A DNA stretch of 34,309 nt from an uncultured Lachnospiraceae bacterium (GTDB lineage Bacteria > Bacillota > Clostridia > Lachnospirales > Lachnospiraceae), in NCBI GenBank assembly GCA_910586555.1, contig CAJUJY010000038.1:1-34309 (forward strand), read 5' to 3'. The stretch's first letter is position 1, and every line of letters starts with the position of its first letter. Below are positions 7,099-14,806 of this stretch, one piece after another. The position numbers and the translations under genes are program-made. The notes under the pieces were generated by a model. The model was not told the DNA's origin and searched no databases. It worked only from the letters and a program-made list of their open reading frames with translations.

Positions 7099-9546
7099 TT
7101 AAACAGCCTGTTTTCCCATAACTACTGTTACATGGTATTCTTTTTTAGTACCATCAGGACATATATATCCGCTTTCTGTTTCCTGCCCGTCAACTTCAAC
7201 CTTGCACACGCCCTTTTCTATATGTTCTGGATTTTTAATATCAATATAAATATCTGCACCACGGTACTGCCTTTTTATCTTTAATTCTTCTAATTCTTCT
7301 GGTATACATGGATCAATATAAAGCCCGTCAAAATCTGGCTGTATTCCAAGAATATATTGTGATACATTAACAAATGTCCATGCAGCAGTACCTGTAAGCC
7401 AGCTATTTTTAGCCTCCCCATGTTTTGGGGCATCCTTTCCTGCAACCATCTGTGAATAGACATAAGGTTCTGTACGGTGGATTTCACTAATATCTTCAAT
7501 ATATGCAGGGCATGTTTTCTTATATATTTCAAATGCACGGTTTCCACGCCCTATACGTGTTTCTGCAATCGAAATCCATGGGTTATTGTGGCAGAAAATC
7601 CCGGCATTTTCTTTATATCCTGGCGGATAAGAAGATATTTCACCAAGGTTTAAATAATAATGGCTGTAAGCAGGCTGCAAAAGTACAATCCCATATTTTG
7701 TATCAAGATATTTTTTTACAGAATCAAGCGCTTTTAAGGCATGGCCTTCTTTAACCCCTATATCTGCAAGTACACAAAAGCCCTGTGGTTCTATATAAAT
7801 TTTTCCTTCTTCACATTCATTTGAACCAATTTTAAGGCCGCCAGCATCATAAGCGCGTAAGAACCATTCACCGTCCCATCCTGCACCAAGTACTGTTTTA
7901 TACATCTTTTCTACTGCTTTTAAAGCACGTACTGCCTCCTCAGAATTATTAGCAAGTTCACAGATTTTAGCATATTCACGCCCGTATTTAACAAACATTC
8001 CTGCAATAAATACTGACTCCGCAACTGGGCCTTCTGACGGGCCGGATGTCTGGAAAGATTCTCCTGGTTCTGTTGAAAAACAGTTTAAATTCAGGCAGTC
8101 ATTCCAGTCTGCCCTGCCAATTAACGGCAGCCCATGTGGGCCTAAGTGTGACAGTATATAATCAAAGGAGCGTTTTAAATGTTCAAGCAGGGGCTTTGAT
8201 TTAGAACTGTCATTGTTAAAGTCTGCCTGTTCATCTAAAATTGTTAAATCACCTGTTTCCTTAATATAGGCAGCAGTACCAGCAATTAACCATAACGGGT
8301 CATCATTAAAGCCGCTACCAATATCAGCATTGCCCTTTTTTGTAAGAGGCTGGTACTGGTGGTAAGCACTCCCGTCTTCAAACTGTGTAGCAGCAATATC
8401 AAGTATACGCTGTCTTGCCCTGCCAGGTATTAAATGTACAAACCCCAGAAGATCCTGGCAGGAATCACGGAATCCCATGCCGCGCCCTGTCCCTGATTCA
8501 AAGTAAGAGGCAGAACGGGACATATTAAACGTAACCATGCACTGGTACTGGTTCCAGATATTTACCATACGGCTTAATTTTTCATCAGCACATTCAAGGG
8601 TAAATTTAGAAAGAAGTGTTTCCCAGTAATCCTGTAAAGCTTTTAATGCGCTTTCTGCTTTTTCATCAGTGTTAAGCCTTCCAAATGCAGCAAGTGCAGG
8701 TTCTTTATTAATAATTCCTGGTTTTTCCCACTTTTTATCTTCCGGGTTCTCTGCATACCCAAGTAAAAATATAAAGCTTTTCTTTTCACCAGGTGCAAGT
8801 GTAACAGTAATATGGTGTGAACCAATTACAGCACCGCCGCTTGCTAATGACTTGCTGGAAGTGGCATTTTTTACATTTACAGGGTTTTCTATGCTTCCAT
8901 ACTGCCCAAGAAATATATCCCTGTCTGTATCAAAACCATCTGTATCTGCATTTGTAATAAAATATGCATAATGGTTACGGCGCTCACGGTATTCAGTTTT
9001 ATGGTATATTGCAGAACCATTAACTTCTACTTCACCAATGCTTAAATTACGCTGGAAGTTGGCAGCATCATCTACTGCATTCCAGAAACAGAACTCTACA
9101 TAAGAACTTAAAGATAAAGACTGTTCTTTCTCTGTATTGTTACAAAGCACAAGGCGGTTTAATTCACATGTTTCACCAAGAGGCACAAAAGCTGTAAGCT
9201 CTGCCTGTATTCCATTCTTAGAAGAAATAAACCTGCTGTAACCAAGCCCGTGGTGGCATTCATAAGTATCAAGCGGTGTCTTTACAGGCTGCCAGCCAGG
9301 TGTCCAGACTGTGCCGTTATGGTTAATAAAATAATACCTTCCATTAGTATCTGCTGGTACATTATTATAACGGTAACGGGTAAGCCTTAAAAGCTTTGCA
9401 TCTTTATAGAAACTGTAACCCCCACAGGTATTGGAAACCAGGGAGAAAAAAGTTTCATTTCCAAGATAATTAATCCATGGAAGAGGTGTCTGCGGCGTAG
9501 TAATTACATACTCTTTTGCCTTATCATCAAAATATCCAAATTGCAT
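7099..9546 (-). CDS. cbpA: Cellobiose phosphorylase, GH94 (815 aa)
   Basis: Reversible phosphorolysis of cellobiose to glucose 1-phosphate and glucose in the cytoplasm, saving one ATP per disaccharide. The whole length aligns by eye with clostridial cellobiose phosphorylases (about 810 residues): N-terminal MQFGYFDDKAKEYVIT and TPLPWINYLGNE, FNMSRSASYFESG and GRGMGFRDS in the centre, the general-acid Asp in GRADWNDCLNLNCF, then ENAGIFCHNNPW and GEAKNSWLTGTAAW. No frame breaks are visible. The ribosome site is AGAAAGGA ahead of ATG 9546. Next to xylulokinase and the GH42 stump it marks a plant cell-wall sugar locus. Cello-oligosaccharide specificity cannot be excluded from sequence alone. Confidence 0.94.
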   Translation of the reverse strand: MQFGYFDDKAKEYVITTPQTPLPWINYLGNETFFSLVSNTCGGYSFYKDAKLLRLTRYRYNNVPADTNGRYYFINHNGTVWTPGWQPVKTPLDTYECHHGLGYSRFISSKNGIQAELTAFVPLGETCELNRLVLCNNTEKEQSLSLSSYVEFCFWNAVDDAANFQRNLSIGEVEVNGSAIYHKTEYRERRNHYAYFITNADTDGFDTDRDIFLGQYGSIENPVNVKNATSSKSLASGGAVIGSHHITVTLAPGEKKSFIFLLGYAENPEDKKWEKPGIINKEPALAAFGRLNTDEKAESALKALQDYWETLLSKFTLECADEKLSRMVNIWNQYQCMVTFNMSRSASYFESGTGRGMGFRDSCQDLLGFVHLIPGRARQRILDIAATQFEDGSAYHQYQPLTKKGNADIGSGFNDDPLWLIAGTAAYIKETGDLTILDEQADFNNDSSKSKPLLEHLKRSFDYILSHLGPHGLPLIGRADWNDCLNLNCFSTEPGESFQTSGPSEGPVAESVFIAGMFVKYGREYAKICELANNSEEAVRALKAVEKMYKTVLGAGWDGEWFLRAYDAGGLKIGSNECEEGKIYIEPQGFCVLADIGVKEGHALKALDSVKKYLDTKYGIVLLQPAYSHYYLNLGEISSYPPGYKENAGIFCHNNPWISIAETRIGRGNRAFEIYKKTCPAYIEDISEIHRTEPYVYSQMVAGKDAPKHGEAKNSWLTGTAAWTFVNVSQYILGIQPDFDGLYIDPCIPEELEELKIKRQYRGADIYIDIKNPEHIEKGVCKVEVDGQETESGYICPDGTKKEYHVTVVMGKQAV

Positions 9547-9575
9547 AATTTTTATTTCCTTTCTAAAATATAATT

Positions 9576-9606
9576 CCTGCCAGCCTGGCAGTCACCATCT
9601 GGCAGG
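9576..9606 (-). terminator. CTGGCAGG/CCTGCCAG hairpin upstream of cellobiose phosphorylase
   Basis: CCTGCCAG (9576-9583) and CTGGCAGG (9599-9606) can pair, and an overlapping smaller palindrome (9577-9591) competes. On the minus strand AATTATATTTT follows, so it may end transcription of the stump at 9612 before the phosphorylase gene. The same arm sequences recur in hairpins at 20079 and 26521. Confidence 0.4.
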
Positions 9607-9611
9607 GTTAT

Positions 9612-9737
9612 TTACTCTTCTTTTTGTTTTTCATAAGGTGCAAATATCTTCTGGAATATACAGGACTGGCAATATACAACCAGTACAAAACCAAATGTAA
9701 ATAGTACCAGAAGTACCTTTGATATTGGCAGAAACAG
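9612..9737 (-). pseudogene. C-terminal stump of a membrane protein, possibly YesL/DUF624-like
   Basis: On the minus strand one frame reads CLFLPISKVLLVLFTFGFVL followed by VVYCQSCIFQKIFAPYEKQK and a stop at 9612. That is one hydrophobic segment plus a short polar tail. Such an ending resembles YesL/DUF624 membrane proteins, which often sit beside sugar ABC transporters, but other permeases end similarly. There is no start: the frame is closed just upstream, where the lipoprotein stump of the opposite strand begins. I read it as the surviving end of a gene whose 5' part was deleted. Confidence 0.35.
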
Positions 9738-9743
9738 GCAGCT

Positions 9744-9989
9744 ATGAAGAATAAATTAATCTGTATAATGCTTTGCTTTATAATGGCGGCACTGTCTGTA
9801 ACTGGCTGTGCCAGAAACAGCCAAAATCCAGGAAGCACGGTTACAGGGACATGTAATTATAAAGAGTTTATTACAGTAGATGTGTATGATGAGTTTGCTA
9901 ATTACCAGGGAATACAAAGCGGCTGGTTTGCCAAAGCAGTAAAGGACCGGTTTAATATGGAATTAAATATTATTGCACCAAATATATCA
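9744..9989 (+). pseudogene. N-terminal stump of a sugar-binding lipoprotein (ABC solute-binding protein)
   Basis: The first 82 residues are typical of a family-1 extracellular sugar-binding protein: a lipoprotein signal with lipobox LSVTGC (Cys 22), then ITVDVYDEFANYQGIQSGWF and KDRFNMELNIIAPN. Full-length proteins have about 500-600 residues. After about 9989 the frame continues to 10148 only by reading the complement of the GH42 stump, which gives a meaningless tail. There is no good ribosome site at ATG 9744, so both sides appear to have been cut. The intact protein would have fed a sugar ABC transporter that is no longer present here. Confidence 0.75.
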
Positions 9990-10439
9990 GTTGGATATAT
10001 GCCATGCAACAATATTATCATAGCCTTTATAACGTGCTGCAAGTTCCTTTGCAAGTTTTGGTGCATAATAGCGGTATGTCTGGCTGTTCGGGCAGGAATT
10101 ATGGCGTCCGCCGAACTTCCTTTTACGCCCGTCTGGTTCTGTCCTTAAAATATCAGGATATTTCCTTGCCATCCATGCCGGATGCGCCCCTGTGGAAGTT
10201 GCCAGGCAGACTTTAAGGCCATTATTATGTACCAGCTCCATAATTTTATCAAGCTTTTCAAAATTATATGTATATTCATCTGGCTGCAATGCTGCCCAGC
10301 TAAATACATTTAATGTAACTATATCCATATGTGCTTCTTTTAATATACGCATATCCTCATGCCATACTTCTTCTGGCCACTGTTCCGGGTTGTAATCCCC
10401 GCCATAAAGCACATTTTTTATATTTTTTCCGTATCCCAT
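9987..10439 (-). pseudogene. GH42 beta-galactosidase, N-terminal stump (150 aa)
   Basis: The reading frame starts cleanly (GGAGG five bases before ATG) and shows the GH42 beginning: NVLYGGDYNPEQWPEEVW, then VFSWAALQPDE, TSTGAHPAWMARKYPDIL and NIVAWHISN. The family continues with NE and the acid/base Glu, but here a stop follows HISN at the junction with the lipoprotein stump. Family members are about 650-700 residues, so roughly four fifths is missing, including both catalytic glutamates. The start overlaps the end of xylB by 22 bases, so it was translationally coupled to it. Not expected to be active. Confidence 0.85.
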
Positions 10440-11917
10440 ATATTACCTCCTGCAAATACCTGGTAAAGTTCTTTTACTGCCGGGTAAATCTTTTTAAACT
10501 TCTGGTAACGTTCTTCGTATTTTTCTACAAGTGCTTTCTCTGGTTCTACAGTACCAGTTACTTTTACAAGCTTTCCAGATGCTTCCTGTACACTGCTAAA
10601 TACGCCACATCCCACGGCTGCAAGTATGGCAGCGCCATATCCTGGGCCTTCTTCACTTTCTATTACATCTACTTTTAAATCCATGACATTTGCAATAATC
10701 TTCTTTGAAATGGCATCCCTTGCACCTCCGCCACAGATTTTTGTACGGTTAATATTAATTCCAAGTGTTCTTGCAACTTCCAGTGAATCACGAAGTCCAA
10801 ATGCAATACCCTCTATAACTGCCTGGGTCATATCTGCCCTTGATGTGTCCATGCTCATGCCAATAAACATTGCCCTTGCAAACGGGTCATTATGTGGAGA
10901 ACGCTCCCCCATAAGGTAAGGCAGGTAAAATACCTGGTTATTTCCAAGTTTTTTAATTAAGGACTGTTCCCCTGCATAATCATTAGTATTTAAAATCTCC
11001 TCAAGCCACCATTTTTTACATGAAGCAGCACTAAGCATACAGCCCATTAAATGATAGTTCCCGTCTGCATGGCAGAATGAGTGTAGTGCATTGTATTTAT
11101 CCACACAGAATGTATTACTTGAAATAAAAATTGTACCAGAAGTACCAAGGGAAATATTACAGCATCCATTACCAGCAGTACCAGTCCCTACAGCAGCGGC
11201 AGCATTATCACCTGCACCTGCCACAATTTTTACACTGTCTTTAATACCAAGCTGCCTTGCAATTTCTGGCTTTATTGTCCCAACTGCTTCATAACTTTCA
11301 AATAATTCTGGAAGCATTTCTTCTGAAATACCACATATTTTTATCATTTCTTCTGACCAGCAGCGGTTTTTGACATCTAAAAGAAGCATACCTGAAGCAT
11401 CTGAATAATCTGTACAATGTACCCCGCTAAGACGGTATGCCAGATAATCCTTTGGAAGCATGATTTTATTTATCTTTGTAAAGTTTTCTGGTTCATTTTC
11501 CTTTAACCAGAGAATTTTAGGCGCTGTAAACCCTGCAAATGCAATATTTGCTGTATACTGCGAAAGTTTCTCTTTTCCAACTGTTTTATTAAGGTAATCC
11601 GTTTCTTTTACAGACCTTCCGTCATTCCATAAAATTGCAGGCCGTATTACATTATCATCTTTATCTAAAACTACAAGCCCGTGCATCTGCCCGCCAAAAC
11701 TGATTCCTGCAATTTCACTTTTATCACAGTCTTTAATTAATTCTTTAATTCCTTCCATGCTCTGGCTATACCAGCCATAAGGATTCTGCTCTGCCCATCC
11801 TGGTTTTGGAAAACTTAAAGGGTAATCCCTTGAAACAATATTGTGTATTTTGCCATTTTCGTCCATTAAAAGCAGTTTAACTGCTGAAGTCCCCAAATCA
11901 ACACCTATAAATAACAT
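10418..11917 (-). CDS. xylB: Xylulokinase (499 aa)
   Basis: FGGY-family kinase phosphorylating D-xylulose to xylulose 5-phosphate, which enters the pentose phosphate pathway. The N-terminal domain begins MLFIGVDLGTSAVKLLLMDE (ATP/phosphate loop DLGTS), with GWAEQNPYGWY and SFGGQMHGLVVLD, the MHG signature of xylulokinases rather than glycerol or ribulose kinases. The C-terminal domain has GAGDNAAAAVG, NISLGTSGT, ICGGGARDAISKKIIANVM and EGPGYGAAILAA. Length is typical. Its 3' end carries the ribosome site of the GH42 stump. The gene is preceded on the same strand by the DUF4867 gene (27 bases away), so the order was DUF4867-xylB-GH42. Confidence 0.93.
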   Translation of the reverse strand: MLFIGVDLGTSAVKLLLMDENGKIHNIVSRDYPLSFPKPGWAEQNPYGWYSQSMEGIKELIKDCDKSEIAGISFGGQMHGLVVLDKDDNVIRPAILWNDGRSVKETDYLNKTVGKEKLSQYTANIAFAGFTAPKILWLKENEPENFTKINKIMLPKDYLAYRLSGVHCTDYSDASGMLLLDVKNRCWSEEMIKICGISEEMLPELFESYEAVGTIKPEIARQLGIKDSVKIVAGAGDNAAAAVGTGTAGNGCCNISLGTSGTIFISSNTFCVDKYNALHSFCHADGNYHLMGCMLSAASCKKWWLEEILNTNDYAGEQSLIKKLGNNQVFYLPYLMGERSPHNDPFARAMFIGMSMDTSRADMTQAVIEGIAFGLRDSLEVARTLGININRTKICGGGARDAISKKIIANVMDLKVDVIESEEGPGYGAAILAAVGCGVFSSVQEASGKLVKVTGTVEPEKALVEKYEERYQKFKKIYPAVKELYQVFAGGNIWDTEKI

Positions 11918-11944
11918 ATATATCCCTCCGTTTTATTCATGCCT

Positions 11945-12558
11945 TTACAGGCAGATATTTTCACCACGTAACCCGTTAAATGCCCCTTTTATTCCTGCAT
12001 CTTTATGTGCCACAAGCCATTTATTCCTTGCTGTAAGAAGCCTTATTTCACCACTTTCATTATTTTGCAGCAGTATCTCTTCATTAGTTCCTGCCGGTAG
12101 CACTATAACACATCTGAAACAGCTATCCCCTGCACTGCATGGGGCATAATGAAGCGTTGTTGCATATAACTCCAGTACTGTGCCAGCTGGTACAAAAAAT
12201 GCTTCTATTAAAGAAGTGTCATATGTAAAATCTTCCTGCATATCCTGCTGCCGTCCAACTAACAGAACCAGGTCTGTTACCGCAATATCAATTTCAGATG
12301 AACGGTGGTATTCCAAGGCATTTAACATTTTATTATAACCATTGCAATACCCAATCTGTATATCAAGCCCTCCAAAAAGCCGGTTTTTTAAAGCTTCTGC
12401 TTCTGGCAGTAACTCCATTTCTTCCACAGATGGTACATAAATTACTTCTTTCTCTGGTAAAGCTGTATCCTGCATCTTTTCAAAAATTTTGTCTAGTGTA
12501 TATCCTGTATGCTTCCATAAATTTTAAATGCTTTGCCAGTTATATTCTGGATTTCCAT
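11945..12558 (-). pseudogene. DUF4867-family gene with an N-terminal frameshift
   Basis: The main frame (176 residues from ATG 12475) holds the typical DUF4867 body: YVPSVEEME, GGLDIQIGYCNGYN, LEYHRSSEIDIAVTDLVLLV and LLTARNKWLVAHKD. That ATG lacks a ribosome site. A proper start lies at 12558 (GAGGAGG nine bases upstream) and reads MEIQNITGKAFKIYGSIQ, which is how family members begin, but that frame hits a stop at 12495. The other frame picks up again as GYTLDKIFEKMQDTALPE. A one- or two-base change between about 12496 and 12520 explains both. Function of the family is unknown to me; it tends to sit beside sugar-kinase and AraC genes. A sequencing error is an alternative. Confidence 0.7.
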
Positions 12559-12664
12559 TAACATTTACCTCCTCTATATTATTAAAAGTATCATAGCAAT
12601 GTTTTGAAAATCCGCCGGTCATTTATTTATCTATTTTATGTCACTTTCTTGACCTGTATATAAA

Positions 12665-13486
12665 TCAGGTTTCATTTTTTCTATATATACTTGGCAGCAC
12701 ACCATACTTTTTTTTAAACTCCCTTGAAAACGCCTTACTATTTGGAAAACCATTATTTAACGCAGTTTCACTAATTGTATGGCTGGAATTTAATAATTCC
12801 TGGAATGCATGCCGGAGCCGTATATCCTGCAAATAGGATTTATAACTGGTACCAGCATATTTCTGGAACATACGTGAAAGATATGAAGGCGCATATCCAA
12901 AAGTTTCCGCCAGCTTGCTAAGGCTTAAATCCTCCCTGAAATTCTCCTTCATATAGCTGGTAATTACTGATAAACGGTTTAATTTACTATTAATTTTTAA
13001 CATTTCAGATGTTACATCCGTTTTTCTGTATTTTGTAACCAGAAGATATAAAAGATTAAAATAACCGCTCTTCACTTTGAGCACATAGCCATAATCCTTC
13101 TTCTGGTATACCAAAAAAATCCTTTCCAGAAGTTCCATAACCTCACAGTCATATTCCTTATTACTATGTGCAAACTGTATAAACTGCTCTCCTGTAAAAT
13201 ATTCCCTAAATGTTTCCAGCGAGATTTGTAATACCAGTGTCTGGTTTTTTACTGGTGCCCATATAGAATGTATCTCATTTGAATTTATAATAAGAAACTG
13301 CCCCTCTAAAAGCTGGTAAAGCTTGTTATTCAGATAAAAACTAATATTTCCCTTAAAAACAGCAAAAATCTCAATAGAACTATGCCAGTGCTTTTCACGG
13401 AAATAATTTCCCTGCCCGCCCTCAAACAAAAACATTTTAAACGGCAAATCTTCATCTGGAAAAACCCGTTCATAAGTAAACTCCAT
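12665..13486 (-). CDS. AraC-family transcriptional regulator (273 aa)
   Basis: An N-terminal cupin sensor domain (about 15-120, with HWHSSIEIFAVFKGNISFYL and EGQFLIINSNEIHSIW) is followed by a two-helix-turn-helix AraC domain (about 175-270, LSLSKLAETFGYAPSYLSRM, then HTISETALNNGFPNSKAF and REFKKKYGVLPSIYR). I chose ATG 13486 because GGAG lies about eight bases upstream; the in-frame ATG at 13504 has no ribosome site. It is probably the local sugar-sensing activator of the xylB/DUF4867 genes just downstream on the same strand; this is inferred from position and domain type. No frame break is visible, unlike several of its likely target genes. Confidence 0.9.
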   Translation of the reverse strand: MEFTYERVFPDEDLPFKMFLFEGGQGNYFREKHWHSSIEIFAVFKGNISFYLNNKLYQLLEGQFLIINSNEIHSIWAPVKNQTLVLQISLETFREYFTGEQFIQFAHSNKEYDCEVMELLERIFLVYQKKDYGYVLKVKSGYFNLLYLLVTKYRKTDVTSEMLKINSKLNRLSVITSYMKENFREDLSLSKLAETFGYAPSYLSRMFQKYAGTSYKSYLQDIRLRHAFQELLNSSHTISETALNNGFPNSKAFSREFKKKYGVLPSIYRKNET

Positions 13487-13523
13487 AATATCCACTCCTG
13501 CCATACATAAACTATAATCCTAA

Positions 13524-13560
13524 AAAGCAGTAAATCTTACACTGTAAAATTTACTGCTTT
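13524..13560 (-). terminator. Terminator hairpin between the Rpn remnant and the AraC gene
   Basis: AAAGCAGTAAAT (13524-13535) pairs perfectly over 12 bases with ATTTACTGCTTT (13549-13560). On the minus strand the stem runs into CTTTTTAGG, so it would stop transcripts from the gene at 13600. On the plus strand AAAAT follows, so it is less likely to act in that direction. Confidence 0.65.
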
Positions 13561-13599
13561 AAAATCCAGTCTTTTATACCAAAATTTACAATTATGCTC

Positions 13600-14074
13600 C
13601 TATTCCCCTTGCCTTCTGTTTCTTTTTATAATTTCCATTACCTCACTTTCTGTTATAAGCAGTTTTCTGGCAATTTCCTTTGCAGGCAGATTCATTTCAT
13701 AATATGCATAAACCATTCCTTCTTTTTTGCCCTCTTTCCTGCCTTCTTCTTTACAATTCTGGCTTACCTCTGTTATTACTTCTGATATTACAGGTTCCAT
13801 TATCTCCATTAATGTTTTACTCATATTTTCATCACTCCTTATTTTTTCTGCAAGTTCCCTATTGGCTTTTAATGCTATTTCCAATACGGAATCTGCATAT
13901 TCCTTTTCCATTTTGCCACTTAAACCATTTATATTTATAATAAGCTCTTTTAAATCTTTCTCTGACAGCTTTCCTGATAATGCACAAAGCCACCTGTGTT
14001 CTTCCCTGTCAAGCTCCCTCAAGATTCATAGCTGCTATATATGGCGGATGCCACTGTATTTCATTATTTTCCAT
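13600..14074 (-). pseudogene. Rpn/transposase-31-type nuclease, nuclease domain deleted
   Basis: A C-terminal half of the Lachnospiraceae Rpn-like family is recognisable: REEHRWLCALSGKLSEKDLK, the charged hinge EEGRKEGKKEGMVYAYYEMN and the helix-turn-helix-like end AKEIARKLLITESEVMEII. Just upstream a start at ATG 14074 reads MENNEIQWHPPYIAAMNLE, the usual N terminus of this family, but it meets a stop within three residues, at the point where the other frame begins. Full-length members have about 300 residues, so the PD-(D/E)XK nuclease core between the two pieces is missing. The only other start is a TTG at 14022. These proteins promote recombination in E. coli; this copy should be inactive as a nuclease. 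Confidence 0.7.
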
Positions 14075-14152
14075 ATACCTTGTCCCTTTACATTTTTTTA
14101 AATTATAACAGTATTTTTATTTCATTACAAGCAATTTTCCCATGTAACAAAA

Positions 14153-14191
14153 CAAAGGCAGAAATCCATATTTGTATTGTTCCTGCCTTTG
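14153..14191 (-). terminator. Rho-independent terminator of the PepSY gene
   Basis: On the minus strand CAAAGGCAG and CTGCCTTTG form a 9-bp stem (14183-14191 with 14153-14161), followed by TTTTGTT. It lies about 30 bases after the stop at 14222. Confidence 0.75.
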
Positions 14192-14221
14192 CTTACATAC
14201 TATATTTAAATGGTTTATGGG

Positions 14222-14698
14222 TTAAAATTTCTCCCACTTGTAAGAAATTAATGTACCATCTGCACTATAATCCAGTTCATACTTTTTATTCTTAGTAATT
14301 AATTCTACTTCATATTCTGCATCTTCTAAATCATAATCCACTTCTGTAATGGACGCATTTTTCACTTTTTTCTTTGCCTGGCGTTTTATTTCCTTTTCAG
14401 AAATTTCTTTACTGCCTTTTTTATGTCCTGTTTTCTCCCATTTATATTCAATTAATTTCCCATTAGATGCCTGGTATACCAGTTCATATTTCTTACTGCC
14501 TTTTTTCATATCAACCTCATATACTGCTATGCCATCATCTTCATCTTCCTCTGTAAATAAAACAGTTGCACCTTTAACATATTCTTTTGCAAGCTTTTCT
14601 GCCTGGGCGCTGCTTGTTATCTTCTTTGCCTGTACACCCGCTGGCAATAAAATTCCAAGACTTAATGCCAATCCTGCTACAATAACTTTCTTATTCAT
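14222..14698 (-). CDS. Secreted protein with two PepSY-like repeats (158 aa)
   Basis: The first about 25 residues form a signal peptide (MNKKVIVAGLALSLGILLPA, cleavage near VQA). Two similar units follow: residues about 32-92 (AEKLAKEYVKGATV ... YEVDMKKGSKKYELVYQASN, then KLIEYKWEK) and about 98-158 (KEIKRQAKKKVKNAS ... YEVELITKNKKYELDYSADG, then LISYKWEKF). That is the PepSY pattern, a domain thought to bind or inhibit peptidases in the cell envelope. The protein is likely released or held at the outer membrane face; there is no lipobox or wall anchor. Ribosome site GGGGG eight bases before ATG. It stands alone with its own terminator. Its partner protease, if any, is not in the window. Confidence 0.8.
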   Translation of the reverse strand: MNKKVIVAGLALSLGILLPAGVQAKKITSSAQAEKLAKEYVKGATVLFTEEDEDDGIAVYEVDMKKGSKKYELVYQASNGKLIEYKWEKTGHKKGSKEISEKEIKRQAKKKVKNASITEVDYDLEDAEYEVELITKNKKYELDYSADGTLISYKWEKF

Positions 14699-14806
14699 AA
14701 TTTAACCCCCATTTCCTTTTTCTCTTAGCAAAAACTGTTAAAAACATAATGTTTTCTGTAATACTTCTAATATTATACCACTAAATTTTAAAAATTCAAT
14801 ATACTT

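Noticed and set aside
9744..10148. A 134-residue lipoprotein as an intact gene
   Set aside because: Only the first 82 residues resemble a sugar-binding protein; the rest is the complement of the GH42 stump, so this is a fusion artefact of deletion.
13727..14101. A 124-codon frame antisense to the Rpn remnant
   Set aside because: It is a Ser/Phe/Ile-rich shadow without a start signal; the minus-strand family motifs are clear.
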